64,000 nucleotides of DNA. Source: Pseudomonas congelans (lineage in GTDB: Bacteria > Pseudomonadota > Gammaproteobacteria > Pseudomonadales > Pseudomonadaceae). The stretch is taken from assembly GCF_900103225.1 (NCBI RefSeq), contig NZ_FNJH01000002.1, positions 592,345 to 656,344 of the forward strand. Reading direction: 5' to 3'. The notes beneath the pieces were generated by a model that was given only the letters and a program-made list of their open reading frames with translations, made no database searches and had not been told where the DNA came from. Each line of letters begins with the position of its first letter. The stretch's first letter is position 1. The translations under genes and the position numbers were made by a program. Below are positions 17,285 to 27,200 of the stretch, one piece after another.

Positions 17285-18740
17285 ACCAGGATCTCCCGTC
17301 GCGAGTAATCAGGGCAATGGAGCTCATCGGCCCCCAGGTTCCGGCCGGGTAAGGCTTGGGCGCATCGCCCGCCTTCTTCCAGCCAGCGATCAACTGATCG
17401 CACCATTGCCAGGCGTACTCGATCTCATCTTTGCGGACAAACAGGTTCTGATTGCCACGCATGACTTCCAGCAACAACCGCTCATAAGCGTCGGGGACAC
17501 GAGCGCTGCGGTAGGTGTCGGAAAAATTCAGTTGCAAGGGACCGCTGCGCAGCTGCATGCCCTTGTCCAGGCCCTGATCCTTGGTCATCACCTGCAGGGA
17601 AATGCCTTCGTCAGGCTGCAGGCGGATGATCAGACGGTTGCTGATCTGCAAACGCTGTTCAGGCGCGAAGATGTAGTGCGGCGGCTCTTTGAAATGGATC
17701 ACGATCTGCGACAGCTTCTGCGGCATGCGTTTGCCGGTGCGCAGATAGAACGGCGTGCCCGACCAGCGCCAGTTGCGGATATCGGCACGCAACGCGACGA
17801 AGGTTTCGGTGTCGCTCTGGGTATTGGAGTTTTCCTCCTCCAGATAGCCAGGCACCGCCTTGCCTTCGCTGTAGCCGGAGGTGTACTGGCCGCGCACCAC
17901 CTGGGTCGCCAGACGCTCCGGGGTGAACGGGGCCAGTGCCTTGAGCACCTTGACCTTCTCGTCACGGATACTGTCGGCCGACAGGTCGCTTGGCGGGTCC
18001 ATGGCAATCAGGCAGAGCAGCTGCAGCAGGTGGTTCTGAATCATGTCACGCAGCTGGCCGGCCTGATCGAAGTAGCCCCAACGGCCCTCGATACCGACCT
18101 TCTCGGCCACGGTGATCTCTACGTGCGAAATATGGTTCTGGTTCCACTGGGTTTCGAACAGGCTGTTGGCAAAGCGCAGAGCGATGAGGTTCTGTACCGT
18201 GTCCTTGCCCAGATAGTGGTCGATGCGATAAACGCGGTTTTCCGGGAAAAACTGGGCGACGGCGTCATTGACCCGGCGTGAAGAGGCCAGGTCGTGGCCG
18301 ATGGGTTTTTCCAATACGGCACGCGTACGTTCGGCGAGGTTGACCGACGCGAGGTTTTCGCAGATGGCACCGTAGACCGAGGCCGGTGTGGCGAAATAGG
18401 CGATCAGGGTTTCGGCATTGCCGACGCGCTCGGCAAGCGCGACGTAATCCTCGGCCTTGAGGAAATCGACATGCAGATAGCTGAGCCGCGCCAGAAAGCG
18501 GCCCAGATTGTCCGGCTCCAGTTCCATCTCGGGAATGAAGCGGCGCATGGATTTCTCGATGTACGCCAGATGCGACTCTTCGTCGCCCGGCTCACGCGCC
18601 AGGGCCAGAATTTTTGTGTCTTCATGCAGCAGTCCAGCGCGATCAAGCTGATAAAGAGCCGGGAACAGCTTGCGTACCGCCAGGTCCCCCAGGGCACCAA
18701 ACAGGGCAAATGTGCACGGTTCAACCGTAATCAAGGGCAT
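17271..18740 (-). CDS. zwf: glucose-6-phosphate 1-dehydrogenase
   Basis: A 489-residue NAD(P)-dependent dehydrogenase converting glucose-6-phosphate to the lactone. The dinucleotide loop [19 protein letters not shown] is at the N-terminus and the catalytic signature [13 protein letters not shown] is present. The gene opens the zwf-pgl-eda operon and is divergent from hexR across a 218-bp region carrying a HexR-type operator, as in other pseudomonads where HexR represses zwf until KDPG accumulates. Confidence 0.97.
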   Translation of the reverse strand: MPLITVEPCTFALFGALGDLAVRKLFPALYQLDRAGLLHEDTKILALAREPGDEESHLAYIEKSMRRFIPEMELEPDNLGRFLARLSYLHVDFLKAEDYVALAERVGNAETLIAYFATPASVYGAICENLASVNLAERTRAVLEKPIGHDLASSRRVNDAVAQFFPENRVYRIDHYLGKDTVQNLIALRFANSLFETQWNQNHISHVEITVAEKVGIEGRWGYFDQAGQLRDMIQNHLLQLLCLIAMDPPSDLSADSIRDEKVKVLKALAPFTPERLATQVVRGQYTSGYSEGKAVPGYLEEENSNTQSDTETFVALRADIRNWRWSGTPFYLRTGKRMPQKLSQIVIHFKEPPHYIFAPEQRLQISNRLIIRLQPDEGISLQVMTKDQGLDKGMQLRSGPLQLNFSDTYRSARVPDAYERLLLEVMRGNQNLFVRKDEIEYAWQWCDQLIAGWKKAGDAPKPYPAGTWGPMSSIALITRDGRSWYGDM

Positions 18741-18807
18741 AATGTTGGTTCTTTTATCAAGTTAGGCTACAAATACCTTTTTTAAAGGCGTTACTCAAGG
18801 CCATATG

Positions 18808-18822
18808 TAGTAATAACCACAA
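18808..18822. promoter_or_regulatory. HexR operator candidate between zwf and hexR
   Basis: TAGTAATAACCACAA matches seven of eight fixed positions of the published pseudomonad HexR consensus TTGT-N7-ACAA. It lies 68 bp from the zwf start and 137 bp from hexR. It aligns directly with the two perfect copies in the edd/gapA intergenic region. Binding is inferred, not shown. Confidence 0.65.
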
Positions 18823-18958
18823 CATTCTGCCTGAAAGCATATTCCAGTGGTGATCAACACAGGCCCTCAGTACGATAGGCCACCTTTGCTACAGGCTAAA
18901 GGGCTAATAAAAGCCCGAGACAAAACCGTTGGTAAATCAGCCCCGACAAGGACTTTGA

Positions 18959-19825
18959 ATGGACCGCGTAAGAAACCTCCTGGAGCAAATCCAGGGCCGA
19001 CTCGACGAGCTGAACAAGGCCGAACGCAAAGTGGCCGAGGTCATCCTGCTCAACCCGCAGATGGCAACGCGACTGAGCATTGCAGCGCTTGCCCAGGCGG
19101 CCAAGGTCAGCGAACCGACGGTCAATCGCTTCTGCCGTTCGTTCAGTGTCAGCGGCTATCCGGAATTGAAGCTGCAACTGGCGCAGAGCCTGGCCAGTGG
19201 CGCGGCTTATGTCAGCCGGGCGGTGGAAGCCGATGACAATCCGGAAGCCTATACCCAGAAGATTTTCGGCAGTGCCATCGCGTCACTGGACAGCGCCTGC
19301 CAGCAATTGGACCCGGCCTTGATCAGCAAGTCTGTGGACATGCTGATCCAGGCGCGGCAGATCCACTTTTTCGGGCTGGGTGCCTCCGCGCCGGTGGCCC
19401 TGGATGCGCAGCACAAATTCTTCCGCTTCAATCTGGCGGTGACGGCGCATGCCGATGTGCTGATGCAGCGGATGATTGCGTCGGTGGCGCATACCGGCGA
19501 GTTGTTCGTGATCATTTCGTATACGGGCCGCACCCGTGAGTTGGTGGAAGTGGCGCGTATCGCGCGGGCCAACGGCGCGTCGGTGCTGGGGCTGACGGCA
19601 GCCGGTTCGCCGCTGGCCCAGGCCAGTACGGTGAGTCTGAACATTCCTCTGCCGGAAGATACGGATATCTATATGCCGATGACGTCGCGGATCATTCAGT
19701 TGACCGTGCTCGATGTGCTGGCCACTGGCATGACGCTGCGCCGCGGCGTCGACTTCCAGCCGCATTTGCGCAAGATCAAGGAAAGTCTGAATGACAGCCG
19801 TTATCCGATCGAGGATCAGGGCTGA
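18959..19825 (+). CDS. hexR: HexR transcriptional repressor (RpiR family)
   Basis: A 288-residue regulator with an N-terminal RpiR-type helix-turn-helix (about 1-77; [23 protein letters not shown]) and a C-terminal SIS sugar-phosphate domain (about 120-250; [33 protein letters not shown]). In Pseudomonas putida HexR represses zwf-pgl-eda, edd-glk and gap-1 and is released by KDPG. The same targets are all present in this window and carry matching operators. It is divergent from zwf. Confidence 0.95.
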   Translation: MDRVRNLLEQIQGRLDELNKAERKVAEVILLNPQMATRLSIAALAQAAKVSEPTVNRFCRSFSVSGYPELKLQLAQSLASGAAYVSRAVEADDNPEAYTQKIFGSAIASLDSACQQLDPALISKSVDMLIQARQIHFFGLGASAPVALDAQHKFFRFNLAVTAHADVLMQRMIASVAHTGELFVIISYTGRTRELVEVARIARANGASVLGLTAAGSPLAQASTVSLNIPLPEDTDIYMPMTSRIIQLTVLDVLATGMTLRRGVDFQPHLRKIKESLNDSRYPIEDQG

Positions 19826-20249
19826 CTGGATGTGATCGGAAGAACGCGTTGACTATCGCTCCAACGCTCCGCGTGGGAATGCAGTTCGTGACGCTCTGCG
19901 TCACACGGTGGTTTTTCTTTGTAAGGTGGATTGAGGTTCTGCTCAGGTTACCTTTGCGCCCTTACGGCGCCTTACTTTGAGGGACCAAAGTAAGCAAAGT
20001 CACCGCTCCGTTTCCGGCCCGACTTCGTCGGGTTCCTTCGCCCTGACACTGATCCGGGGGTCGCCGCAAAGGACCATCCATGGTCCGGTGCGGCTAGCCT
20101 GGCGTCCTGCCAGGCTACCCGCCGGATCAGCGCCAGGACTCAGCCGTCACTTACGTCGCACTCTGTGTAGTCTGTGCCATCGGGGTTTGACTATCGTGCC
20201 GACGCTCCGCGTCGGCATGCAGTTCGTGACGCTCTGCGTCATCTGCAAC
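19826..20249. repeat. structured intergenic element bounded by two short repeats
   Basis: A 424-bp gap between hexR and the mutarotase gene. Two similar 53-bp copies of the dispersed repeat (19850-19903 and 20189-20241; core CTCCGCGT then GTTCGTGACGCTCTGCGTCA) lie in direct orientation on either side. Between them are closely packed hairpins: 19956-19970, 19971-19994 (9-bp stem), 20018-20032 (6-bp stem), and a three-way junction at 20049-20130. In the junction a 9-bp outer stem encloses two arms with perfect stems. The open frame 19977-20327 over this region is not credible as a gene. I recall similar sequence as a common intergenic repeat in pseudomonads. Confidence 0.7.
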
Positions 20250-21131
20250 TCACCCTGCCAGGCTGGCTTGCAGTTTGAGCTGCACCTGTTCTCCGGGCCG
20301 CAGGCTGAAGGTGTCGCCGGAGCCTGAGGCGGCTTCGACGCGGACAAAGCCTGCGGTTTCGCTGCCGCATACGCCGAGGAGCGGTCTGCTGCCGGGGTGC
20401 CAGACGACGGTGTTGGCGCTGTCGCCGGTGTCGATGTTGAGTCTGCGCTGCCAGATCGGGTCCTGAAGCTGTACGGCGCCGGCGTGCTCGAATACGCGCT
20501 GACAGGCGCCTGCCACGCGCAATTCGCCCTGTTGCTGACAGGCCTGGCGGCTGAGTTCGTCATAACCCTGTGCGCCGTCGAGCCCCTCCAGTGCGACTTC
20601 AGCCACATCGCCGATCCGCCAGTAAGCGTGCAGCGCATGGCTGAAGTGACACGGTTCGCTGTCTTCGTGACGTGTGCTCAGACGCAGTTCCATGCCCTGC
20701 CCCAGTTCGGCATGCAGATCGACCTGCCAGTCCCACAGTTGCAAGCGCCAGTGCAGGCTCACGCCCTCCTCACACTCACTGCTGTCAATCAGCTTCCAGT
20801 CCAGCAAGCGCCCCCAACCGTGCGCAGGCCAGCCGCTCTCGCCGGGATGTCGGCCATACCACGGCCAGCAGACCGGAACGCCTCCACGAATGGCGCCCAC
20901 CTGTGGCCACTGCGCGGCGCACCAGAGCCAGGGTTTCTGGCCCTGTGGCTGGAAGTGCAGCAATTGCGCACCCTGTCGACTGAATACGGCCTGACACTGC
21001 GGGTGGTCGATGACCAGCACATCGCGCAGCTGATGGCGCTCCCACTCGAAGGTCGGTCTGGCACGTCGGGATCGGAAGAAGCGTTGCAAGGGATGTTCAG
21101 GCAGTTGCGCGTCGTGAGTGGTCATCGCCAA
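20250..21131 (-). CDS. D-hexose-6-phosphate mutarotase / aldose-1-epimerase-like
   Basis: A 293-residue cytoplasmic beta-sandwich protein of the YeaD/aldose-epimerase type. Visible family segments are the VFSRQGAQLLHFQPQGQKP strand, the IRGGVPVCWPWYGRHP block and the WHPGSRPLLGVC strand near the end. It interconverts anomers of hexose-6-phosphates, which suits its place between the glucose porin oprB and hexR. It follows oprB on the same strand, but a terminator (21165-21190) separates them, so it probably has its own promoter in the short gap. Confidence 0.85.
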   Translation of the reverse strand: MAMTTHDAQLPEHPLQRFFRSRRARPTFEWERHQLRDVLVIDHPQCQAVFSRQGAQLLHFQPQGQKPWLWCAAQWPQVGAIRGGVPVCWPWYGRHPGESGWPAHGWGRLLDWKLIDSSECEEGVSLHWRLQLWDWQVDLHAELGQGMELRLSTRHEDSEPCHFSHALHAYWRIGDVAEVALEGLDGAQGYDELSRQACQQQGELRVAGACQRVFEHAGAVQLQDPIWQRRLNIDTGDSANTVVWHPGSRPLLGVCGSETAGFVRVEAASGSGDTFSLRPGEQVQLKLQASLAG

Positions 21132-21164
21132 TCGCGTCCCTGAAAAATAAAAGCATCAAGCCAT

Positions 21165-21190
21165 AAAAAAACGGGCAGCCAAGCTGCCCG
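21165..21190 (-). terminator. terminator after oprB
   Basis: On the minus strand the stem CGGGCAGC / GCTGCCCG (21190-21172, 3-base loop) is followed by seven T (21171-21165), 45 bp after the oprB stop. Confidence 0.85.
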
Positions 21191-21234
21191 CAAAGCACAC
21201 ACGACCCTTGATCGCGTTACGCGTCAGTCAATAC

Positions 21235-22596
21235 TCAGAACTTCGACTGGATCTTGATGCCCGCAACCAGCGCGTCATCAACCTGATCTACGCCACCAGG
21301 ATGTTTGATGTACTGCAGGTTGGGACGCACGGTCAGCCAGTCGGTGACGTGGAAGCCGTAGTAGATTTCAGAGTTGTACTCAGTGCTCTGAACAGGCAGG
21401 AAGCCAGGGTTATCGTAGTCGTTGATGCCACTGATCTGGTTGGCCAGACGCACGCGATCCTGCACATCGTCGTTGACGTGGATACGGGCGATACCGATAC
21501 CGATGTCATCTTTCGGACGCGAGTTGAACGGACCCTTGTAGGTCAGACCGATCTGCTGGTAGTTATCGACGAAGTTGGTTTCCTTGTCATGCACGGTGGC
21601 GTTGGCAAAGATGCTCAGGCCGCGCGAGGCGTCGCCGTCATGAGTGGTCAGTTGTTGCTGAGCCACGACCCACCAGCCATGCTTGCTGCTGTGCGACTTG
21701 AACGCTGCGCCAGTCAAAGCCTGCGGCTGACCGTTCACGTCTTCATAGACATCGTTGGCGTTTGGCGTGCTCTTGTAGTAACCGATACGGTACTCGCCGG
21801 GCAACGAATTGAAGGATGGAGTCCAGACCAGTTCGACCGGCAGAATCATGCCTTCGGTGCCACTGCCGCTAAGCTTGAAGCCGTTGCCTGTTTCCAGGTT
21901 GGACGGGTTCTGCTCGTACACACCCACCTGGGCATACACTTCAGGCGTGATGTTGTACTTGATGCGCAACGCCCACTGGCTGATTGGCCAGTTGTACCAG
22001 GTGCTTACGTAGTTACCGACCTGCGAGCCGCAGAAGGACAGGTTCTGGAAGTCGCACGGGAAGCTGTTGAAGTCTTCGCCTGGACCGAAACGGCCGGCCT
22101 TGACGTCCAGCGCGCCGTCGAAGTACTTCTGCTTGATCCACATCTGTGTCAGGCGCCAGGTCTGACCACGGCCCCAGACTTCCTGGGAGGAGCTGAGTGT
22201 ACCGGCGCGAGGATCGCCGATACGGTCATTGGAGATGTTGCGACCGCTACGTTCGGTGATTGCCAGCTTGAACTCTGCGTCGTGCCAGCCGAGAACTTTC
22301 TGCAAATCGACTTTCATGCCCAGCGCGAACTGGTCACTGTAACGACCGGTGGTGTCGTCGTTGTAGCCGCCTTTGAGGTTGCTGGCCATCTCGGAAACGT
22401 ATTCCAGCGAGAAGTCATAACCCTTGTCCAGCAACTCGGTGCGCTTGCCACCCCAGTCACCCGTCATCCAGGGCGAATCTGCGGCAAACGGCTCGGCGGC
22501 GTGAACACTGCTTGCCAGACCCATCGCACCCAACGCCGACAGCTTGCATACCAACTGGAGCCGGGAAAGCGATTTACCTTTGTTGATCTTCTTCAT
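21235..22596 (-). CDS. oprB: carbohydrate-selective porin OprB
   Basis: A 453-residue outer-membrane porin for glucose and related sugars. The signal peptide (ending SVHA-AEPFA) is followed by SPWMTGDWGGKRTELLDKG, the typical OprB mature N-terminus. The protein is a beta-barrel ending in Phe (IQSKF), the usual outer-membrane insertion signal. It lies downstream of gtsABCD in the same orientation, 125 bp after gtsD, so glucose crosses the outer membrane here and is taken up by Gts. Confidence 0.95.
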   Translation of the reverse strand: MKKINKGKSLSRLQLVCKLSALGAMGLASSVHAAEPFAADSPWMTGDWGGKRTELLDKGYDFSLEYVSEMASNLKGGYNDDTTGRYSDQFALGMKVDLQKVLGWHDAEFKLAITERSGRNISNDRIGDPRAGTLSSSQEVWGRGQTWRLTQMWIKQKYFDGALDVKAGRFGPGEDFNSFPCDFQNLSFCGSQVGNYVSTWYNWPISQWALRIKYNITPEVYAQVGVYEQNPSNLETGNGFKLSGSGTEGMILPVELVWTPSFNSLPGEYRIGYYKSTPNANDVYEDVNGQPQALTGAAFKSHSSKHGWWVVAQQQLTTHDGDASRGLSIFANATVHDKETNFVDNYQQIGLTYKGPFNSRPKDDIGIGIARIHVNDDVQDRVRLANQISGINDYDNPGFLPVQSTEYNSEIYYGFHVTDWLTVRPNLQYIKHPGGVDQVDDALVAGIKIQSKF

Positions 22597-22721
22597 CCCA
22601 TCAATCCTCGTTTTATTGTTATTAGCTTTGGTAGACGTGTTGCTTCATTCACTGCCTTGTATTCGCTGGTCGGCCGTGCGTTTTGGCAGCCAACGGCCAG
22701 CCAGCGATGCTCGTTGCTGAA

Positions 22722-23891
22722 TCAATTTATCACTTGCGGCTCGACCGGTGACACATTGTTTTCCCGTTCGGCCGCCTGCCGCGCTCCCAGCACGCCAAGA
22801 CGCTCGCCGCTCTGAGCATCGAAAATCAGCACCCTGGCAGGATCGAACTGCAGGGTAAGGCTTTCGCCCACCTGCGGTGCGACATCCGGGGCAAGGCGAC
22901 AGCAGACCTTGCTCTGGTTGAGCGTGACGAACACCAGCGTATCCGGGCCGGTCGGCTCGGTCACCTGGACCTCGGCACGAATGGTCGGCAGCCCGGTCGA
23001 TTCAGCGCCGGCCAGCATAATCTGTTCAGGGCGAACACCGAGAATGATTTCTCGATCTTCAAGGCCTGCATCGGACACGCCCACCGGCAGTTCGCAACGG
23101 GCCTGACCACTGTCGAGCGCAGCGATCAACTGACCATCCTTGCGTTGCAGGCGCAGCGGGATGAAGTTCATCGGCGGTGAACCGATGAAACTGGCGACGA
23201 ACAGGTTGGCCGGATCGGTGTAGATCTGCTTGGGCGTACCGAACTGCTGGACGATACCGTCCTTCATCACCGCCACCTTGTCACCCAGCGTCATGGCCTC
23301 GATCTGATCGTGGGTCACATAGACGGTGGTGGTTTTGAGGCGCTGATGCATCAGCTTCATTTCGGTACGCATTTCGACGCGCAGCTTGGCGTCGAGGTTG
23401 GACAGCGGCTCATCGAACAGGTAGATCTTCGGTCGACGTGCCAGGGCACGACCCATCGCGACACGCTGTTGCTGGCCACCGGACATCTGACCCGGCTTGC
23501 GATTGAGCAGGTGCTCGATCTGTAACAGCTTGGCAACGCGAGCCACTTCAGCGTCGATGTCGGCTTGCGGCATCTTGCGGATCTTTAACCCGAACGCGAT
23601 GTTTTCACGCACGCTCATGGTCGGATACAGGGCATAGGACTGAAAGACCATCGCGATGTCGCGGTCCTTGGGGCTGGTGCCACTGACGTCCTGGCCGTCG
23701 ATCAGAATCTCCCCGCCACTGATGCTTTCCAGACCGGCAATGCAGTTCATCAGTGTGGATTTACCGCAGCCCGATGGACCGACCAGGATCAGAAACTCGC
23801 CATCCTTGATCGACAGGTCGATGTTCTTGAGTGTGTCCGGCAGGTTGCTGCCGTAGGTCTTGTTGACGTTGCGTAATTCGAGAGTCGCCAT
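22722..23891 (-). CDS. gtsD: sugar ABC transporter ATPase (glucose uptake, MalK type)
   Basis: A 389-residue ATPase with Walker A GPSGCGKST, signature MSGGQQQRVAMGRAL, Walker B IYLFDEPLSNLD and the switch His in VYVTHDQIEAM. The C-terminal TOBE regulatory domain (about 235-370) has the MalK-type layout. It energises the GtsB-GtsC permease. It follows gtsC by 2 bp, so the four gts genes form one transcript. Confidence 0.95.
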   Translation of the reverse strand: MATLELRNVNKTYGSNLPDTLKNIDLSIKDGEFLILVGPSGCGKSTLMNCIAGLESISGGEILIDGQDVSGTSPKDRDIAMVFQSYALYPTMSVRENIAFGLKIRKMPQADIDAEVARVAKLLQIEHLLNRKPGQMSGGQQQRVAMGRALARRPKIYLFDEPLSNLDAKLRVEMRTEMKLMHQRLKTTTVYVTHDQIEAMTLGDKVAVMKDGIVQQFGTPKQIYTDPANLFVASFIGSPPMNFIPLRLQRKDGQLIAALDSGQARCELPVGVSDAGLEDREIILGVRPEQIMLAGAESTGLPTIRAEVQVTEPTGPDTLVFVTLNQSKVCCRLAPDVAPQVGESLTLQFDPARVLIFDAQSGERLGVLGARQAAERENNVSPVEPQVIN

Positions 23892-23893
23892 GA

Positions 23894-24739
23894 TTACCCC
23901 TTGACCGCGCCGGCCGTGAGCCCACGCAGGAAATACTTGCCAGCCAGTACGTAGACCAGCAGTGTCGGCAGGCCGGCAATCATCGCCGCCGCCATGTCAA
24001 CGTTGTATTCCTTGGCACCTGTGCTGGTGTTGACCAGATTGTTCAGAGCCACAGTGATCGGCTGAGAATCGCCACTGGAGAACACAACGCCGAACAGGAA
24101 ATCGTTCCAGATCTGGGTGAACTGCCAGATCAGGCAGACCATCACGATGGGCGTGGACATCGGCAGAATGATGCGCCCGAAGATGGTGAAGAAACCGGCA
24201 CCGTCCAGTCGTGCAGCCTTGACCAGCGCGTCGGGAATGCTGACGTAGTAGTTACGGAAGAATAGCGTGGTAAATGCCAGCCCGTAGACCACATGAACAA
24301 ACACCAGCCCGGTGGTCGTGTTGGCGAGGCCCATCTTGCCCAGTGTGAAGGATGCCGGCAGCAAAACGGTCTGGAACGGCAGAAAGCATCCGAACAGCAA
24401 CAGACCGAAGAACAGCTGCGAGCCCTTGAAGCGCCACATCGACAGCACATAGCCATTGAGCGCGCCGATTGCGGTGGAGATGATCACGGCCGGAACGGTG
24501 ATTTTTATCGAATTCCAGAAATAACCATCGACCAGGTCCCAGGCCTTTATCCAGCCGATTGCGGTCACTACGCTCGGCCAGCTCAACAGGTTGCCGGTGC
24601 CGATGTCTTCGGGGGTCTTGAAGCTGGTGAACAGCATCACCACCAGCGGCACCAGATAAATCAGACAGGCCAGCATCAGCACGGCGTAAATCAGAACACG
24701 ACTGAAGCTGATGCCCGGTTTGCCAACGTGACTAGTCAT
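23894..24739 (-). CDS. gtsC: sugar ABC transporter permease (MalG type)
   Basis: A 281-residue inner-membrane permease with six predicted helices, the first being VLIYAVLMLACLIYLVPLVVM. The EAA loop that docks the ATPase reads DALVKAARLDGAGFFTIF. It overlaps gtsB by 8 bp and precedes gtsD by 2 bp. The pair GtsB-GtsC forms the translocation channel for glucose. Confidence 0.95.
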   Translation of the reverse strand: MTSHVGKPGISFSRVLIYAVLMLACLIYLVPLVVMLFTSFKTPEDIGTGNLLSWPSVVTAIGWIKAWDLVDGYFWNSIKITVPAVIISTAIGALNGYVLSMWRFKGSQLFFGLLLFGCFLPFQTVLLPASFTLGKMGLANTTTGLVFVHVVYGLAFTTLFFRNYYVSIPDALVKAARLDGAGFFTIFGRIILPMSTPIVMVCLIWQFTQIWNDFLFGVVFSSGDSQPITVALNNLVNTSTGAKEYNVDMAAAMIAGLPTLLVYVLAGKYFLRGLTAGAVKG

Positions 24740-25640
24740 GGCGTTTGGTCCTCAGCTCGGAATACAGATACGGCACCAGAATCGCCAGGATCGCGCCGAG
24801 CATCAGAATCGCACTGGCAGAACCCATGCCCATCTGGCCGCGGCTAAAGGTGAACGAGTACATGAACATCGCCGGCAGGTCGGATGAATAACCGGGGCCA
24901 CCGGCGGTCATCGCGGCTACCAGGTCGAAACTCTTGATCGCAATGTGCGCAAGAATCATCACGGCACTGAAGAACACCGGACGCAGGCTTGGCAGCACGA
25001 CGCGCCAGTAGATCATCGGCAAACTCGCGCCATCCATCTGGGCCGCGCGAATGATAGACTGATCGACACCACGCAGACCTGCCAGAAACAACGCCATGAC
25101 GAAGCCGGAGGACTGCCATACCGCGGCGATGACCAGGCAGTACACAACGCGGTCCTGGTCAATCAGCCAGTCGAAACGAAAACCTTCCCAGCCCCAGTCA
25201 CGCAGCATCTTGTCCAGACCCAGACCCGGGTTGAGCAGCCATTTCCAGGCAGTACCGGTGACGATCATCGACAGCGCCATCGGGTACAGGTAGATAGTAC
25301 GAATCATGCCCTCGCGACGAATCCGCTGGTCCAGCAGGACGGCCAGCAGGACACCGATCACCAGGCTGATTGCGATGAACATCCCGCCAAAGACAGCAAG
25401 GTTCTTGCTTGCCACCCACCAGCGATCGTTGTCCATGAGACGCGCGTACTGCGCCAGACCGACCCATTTGTAGGAAGGCAGGAACGTCGAGTTGGTGAAC
25501 GACAGTGCGAATGTCCAGAGGATGTAGCCATAGAAACCCACCAGCACGATGAACATGCTGGGGGCCAGCACCAGTTTTGGTAGCCAGCGTTGCAGCGCAT
25601 CCATTGGCGAGGCTTTGCTGTTCGCAGCGACAGAGCTCAT
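24732..25640 (-). CDS. gtsB: sugar ABC transporter permease (MalF type)
   Basis: A 302-residue inner-membrane permease with six helices. The EAA loop is SIIRAAQMDGASLPMIYWRV. It partners GtsC. It sits about 100 bp after the binding-protein gene, a gap often used for differential expression of the binding protein, and overlaps gtsC. Confidence 0.94.
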   Translation of the reverse strand: MSSVAANSKASPMDALQRWLPKLVLAPSMFIVLVGFYGYILWTFALSFTNSTFLPSYKWVGLAQYARLMDNDRWWVASKNLAVFGGMFIAISLVIGVLLAVLLDQRIRREGMIRTIYLYPMALSMIVTGTAWKWLLNPGLGLDKMLRDWGWEGFRFDWLIDQDRVVYCLVIAAVWQSSGFVMALFLAGLRGVDQSIIRAAQMDGASLPMIYWRVVLPSLRPVFFSAVMILAHIAIKSFDLVAAMTAGGPGYSSDLPAMFMYSFTFSRGQMGMGSASAILMLGAILAILVPYLYSELRTKRHD

Positions 25641-25744
25641 CGGGAGTATCCCATGCGGTATATCGAATCCAGGCCGCAGCCGCAGGTGAAATCAACCAGG
25701 GATTTCAACACTGCGGACGACGGTTAAAGGCGGTTCAGAACGAA

Positions 25745-27031
25745 TTACTTGGCAGACTTGATCGCAGCGCCCAGCTTTTTGGCTGTTTCGGCCGGATCAG
25801 CTTTCGGATCATTGATGTAGTTGGTCACCACATCGAAGAACGCGCCCTGCACTGCCAGCGTAGTTGCCATGTTGTGTGCCATGCTTGGCTGCAGACCACC
25901 GGTTTTCGAATCAGCCAGGAAGTCCTTCGCAGCGGTTTGCGCACACGAGTCGAAACCGTATTTGCTCATGTCGGACAGCATATCTTCACGAACCGGGATC
26001 GAACCCTTGTTGATGCTGAAGACCTTCTGGAAGTCCTCGCCCATGGCGACCTTGGCCAGATCCTGCTGTGCGGCAGTCGTGCCCTTGTCTTTCTGCTTGA
26101 AGACGGCCAGCGAGTCGATGTTGTAGGTAAACGCCTTTTCGGTGCCCGGGAAGGCTACGCACTGGTAATCCTTGCCGGCGACCTTTTTGGCTGCGGTCCA
26201 TTCACTCTTGGCCCAGTCACCCATGATCTGCATGCCGGCCTTGCCATTGATGACTTTGCCAGCTTCCAGATTCCAGTCCTGGCCCTTGCCATCGGCATCC
26301 ATGTAGGTCGCGACTTTCTTGAGTTCGGTGAGCGACTTGACCATGTCTGCGCCGGTCAACGCGCCGTTGTCCAGATCGACCAGGGCTTTCTTGTAGCCGT
26401 CAGCGCCCATGACCGAGAGCACGACAGCTTCAAAGACGGTGCTGTCCTGCCAAGGCTGGCCACCGTGGGCAAGCGGGATGAAGCCGGCTTTTTTCAGCTT
26501 GTCGCCTGCCGCATAAAACTCTTCGAGCGTAGTCGGCGCCTTATCGATACCGGCTTTCTTGAAGACTTCAGGGTTGATCCACAGCCAGTTGACGCGGTGA
26601 ATGTTCACCGGCACTGCTACATAATCACCGTCGTACTTCACGGTGTCGGAGACTTTCTTGTCCAGCAGGGAGTCCCACTTCTCGGACTTGGCGACCTCTT
26701 TCAGCGCATCGGTATCGAGCAGACCGGTAGAGGCCCACTCCTGGATATCCGGGCCTTTGATCTGGGCTACACCGGGAGGATTGCCAGCAACCGCACGGCT
26801 CTTGAGCACGGTCATGGCCGTGGAGCCGCCGCCGCCTGCAACGGCGCCGTCCTTCCAGGTAAAGCCGTCCTTTTCAACCTGAGCTTTCAGAACATCGACC
26901 GCAGCCTTCTCGCCACCCGACGTCCACCAGTGCACAACTTCTACGGTGCCTTTGGAGTCAGCGGCATTAGCGCTCAGAGGGAACAACGAAGCGAGAGAGA
27001 TGACAACAGCGAGACGTGACATGGAATTCAT
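25745..27031 (-). CDS. gtsA: periplasmic glucose-binding protein
   Basis: A 428-residue extracellular solute-binding protein (family 1). The signal peptide is cleaved near ANA-ADSKG, and the mature protein starts [15 protein letters not shown], with the WWTSGGE motif typical of sugar binders. It captures glucose in the periplasm for GtsBCD. It leads the gts operon. Its upstream region holds a perfect 7-bp-arm inverted repeat (27135-27154). Confidence 0.95.
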   Translation of the reverse strand: MNSMSRLAVVISLASLFPLSANAADSKGTVEVVHWWTSGGEKAAVDVLKAQVEKDGFTWKDGAVAGGGGSTAMTVLKSRAVAGNPPGVAQIKGPDIQEWASTGLLDTDALKEVAKSEKWDSLLDKKVSDTVKYDGDYVAVPVNIHRVNWLWINPEVFKKAGIDKAPTTLEEFYAAGDKLKKAGFIPLAHGGQPWQDSTVFEAVVLSVMGADGYKKALVDLDNGALTGADMVKSLTELKKVATYMDADGKGQDWNLEAGKVINGKAGMQIMGDWAKSEWTAAKKVAGKDYQCVAFPGTEKAFTYNIDSLAVFKQKDKGTTAAQQDLAKVAMGEDFQKVFSINKGSIPVREDMLSDMSKYGFDSCAQTAAKDFLADSKTGGLQPSMAHNMATTLAVQGAFFDVVTNYINDPKADPAETAKKLGAAIKSAK

Positions 27032-27134
27032 CGAATTGACCTTTCTTGTTGTTATGCATGAGCAAGTCTGGTGCTTGCGCTTCGTGGGAGTCTAACCAAG
27101 CCTGAGGCGACGACAGTAACGAAGGGACGCGCGT

Positions 27135-27154
27135 TTGTCACAGAACGGTGACAA
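27135..27154. promoter_or_regulatory. inverted repeat upstream of gtsA
   Basis: Perfect arms TTGTCAC and GTGACAA are separated by 6 bp and centred about 113 bp upstream of the gtsA ATG, 47 bp after the gltS stop. There is no T-run, so an operator is likelier than a terminator. The binding protein is unknown; GltR is the obvious candidate by location. Confidence 0.4.
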
Positions 27155-27200
27155 TTCAAATACCGCTGTAATCACTAGCCAAAAGCCACTGCCCGGCAAT

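Noticed and set aside
19977-20327. 116-residue frame between hexR and the mutarotase
   Set aside because: It reads through hairpins and the dispersed repeat; composition is Arg/Ser-rich nonsense typical of translated repeats.
21208-22815. 535-residue plus-strand frame opposite oprB
   Set aside because: It mirrors OprB codons and has no recognisable domain or ribosome site.
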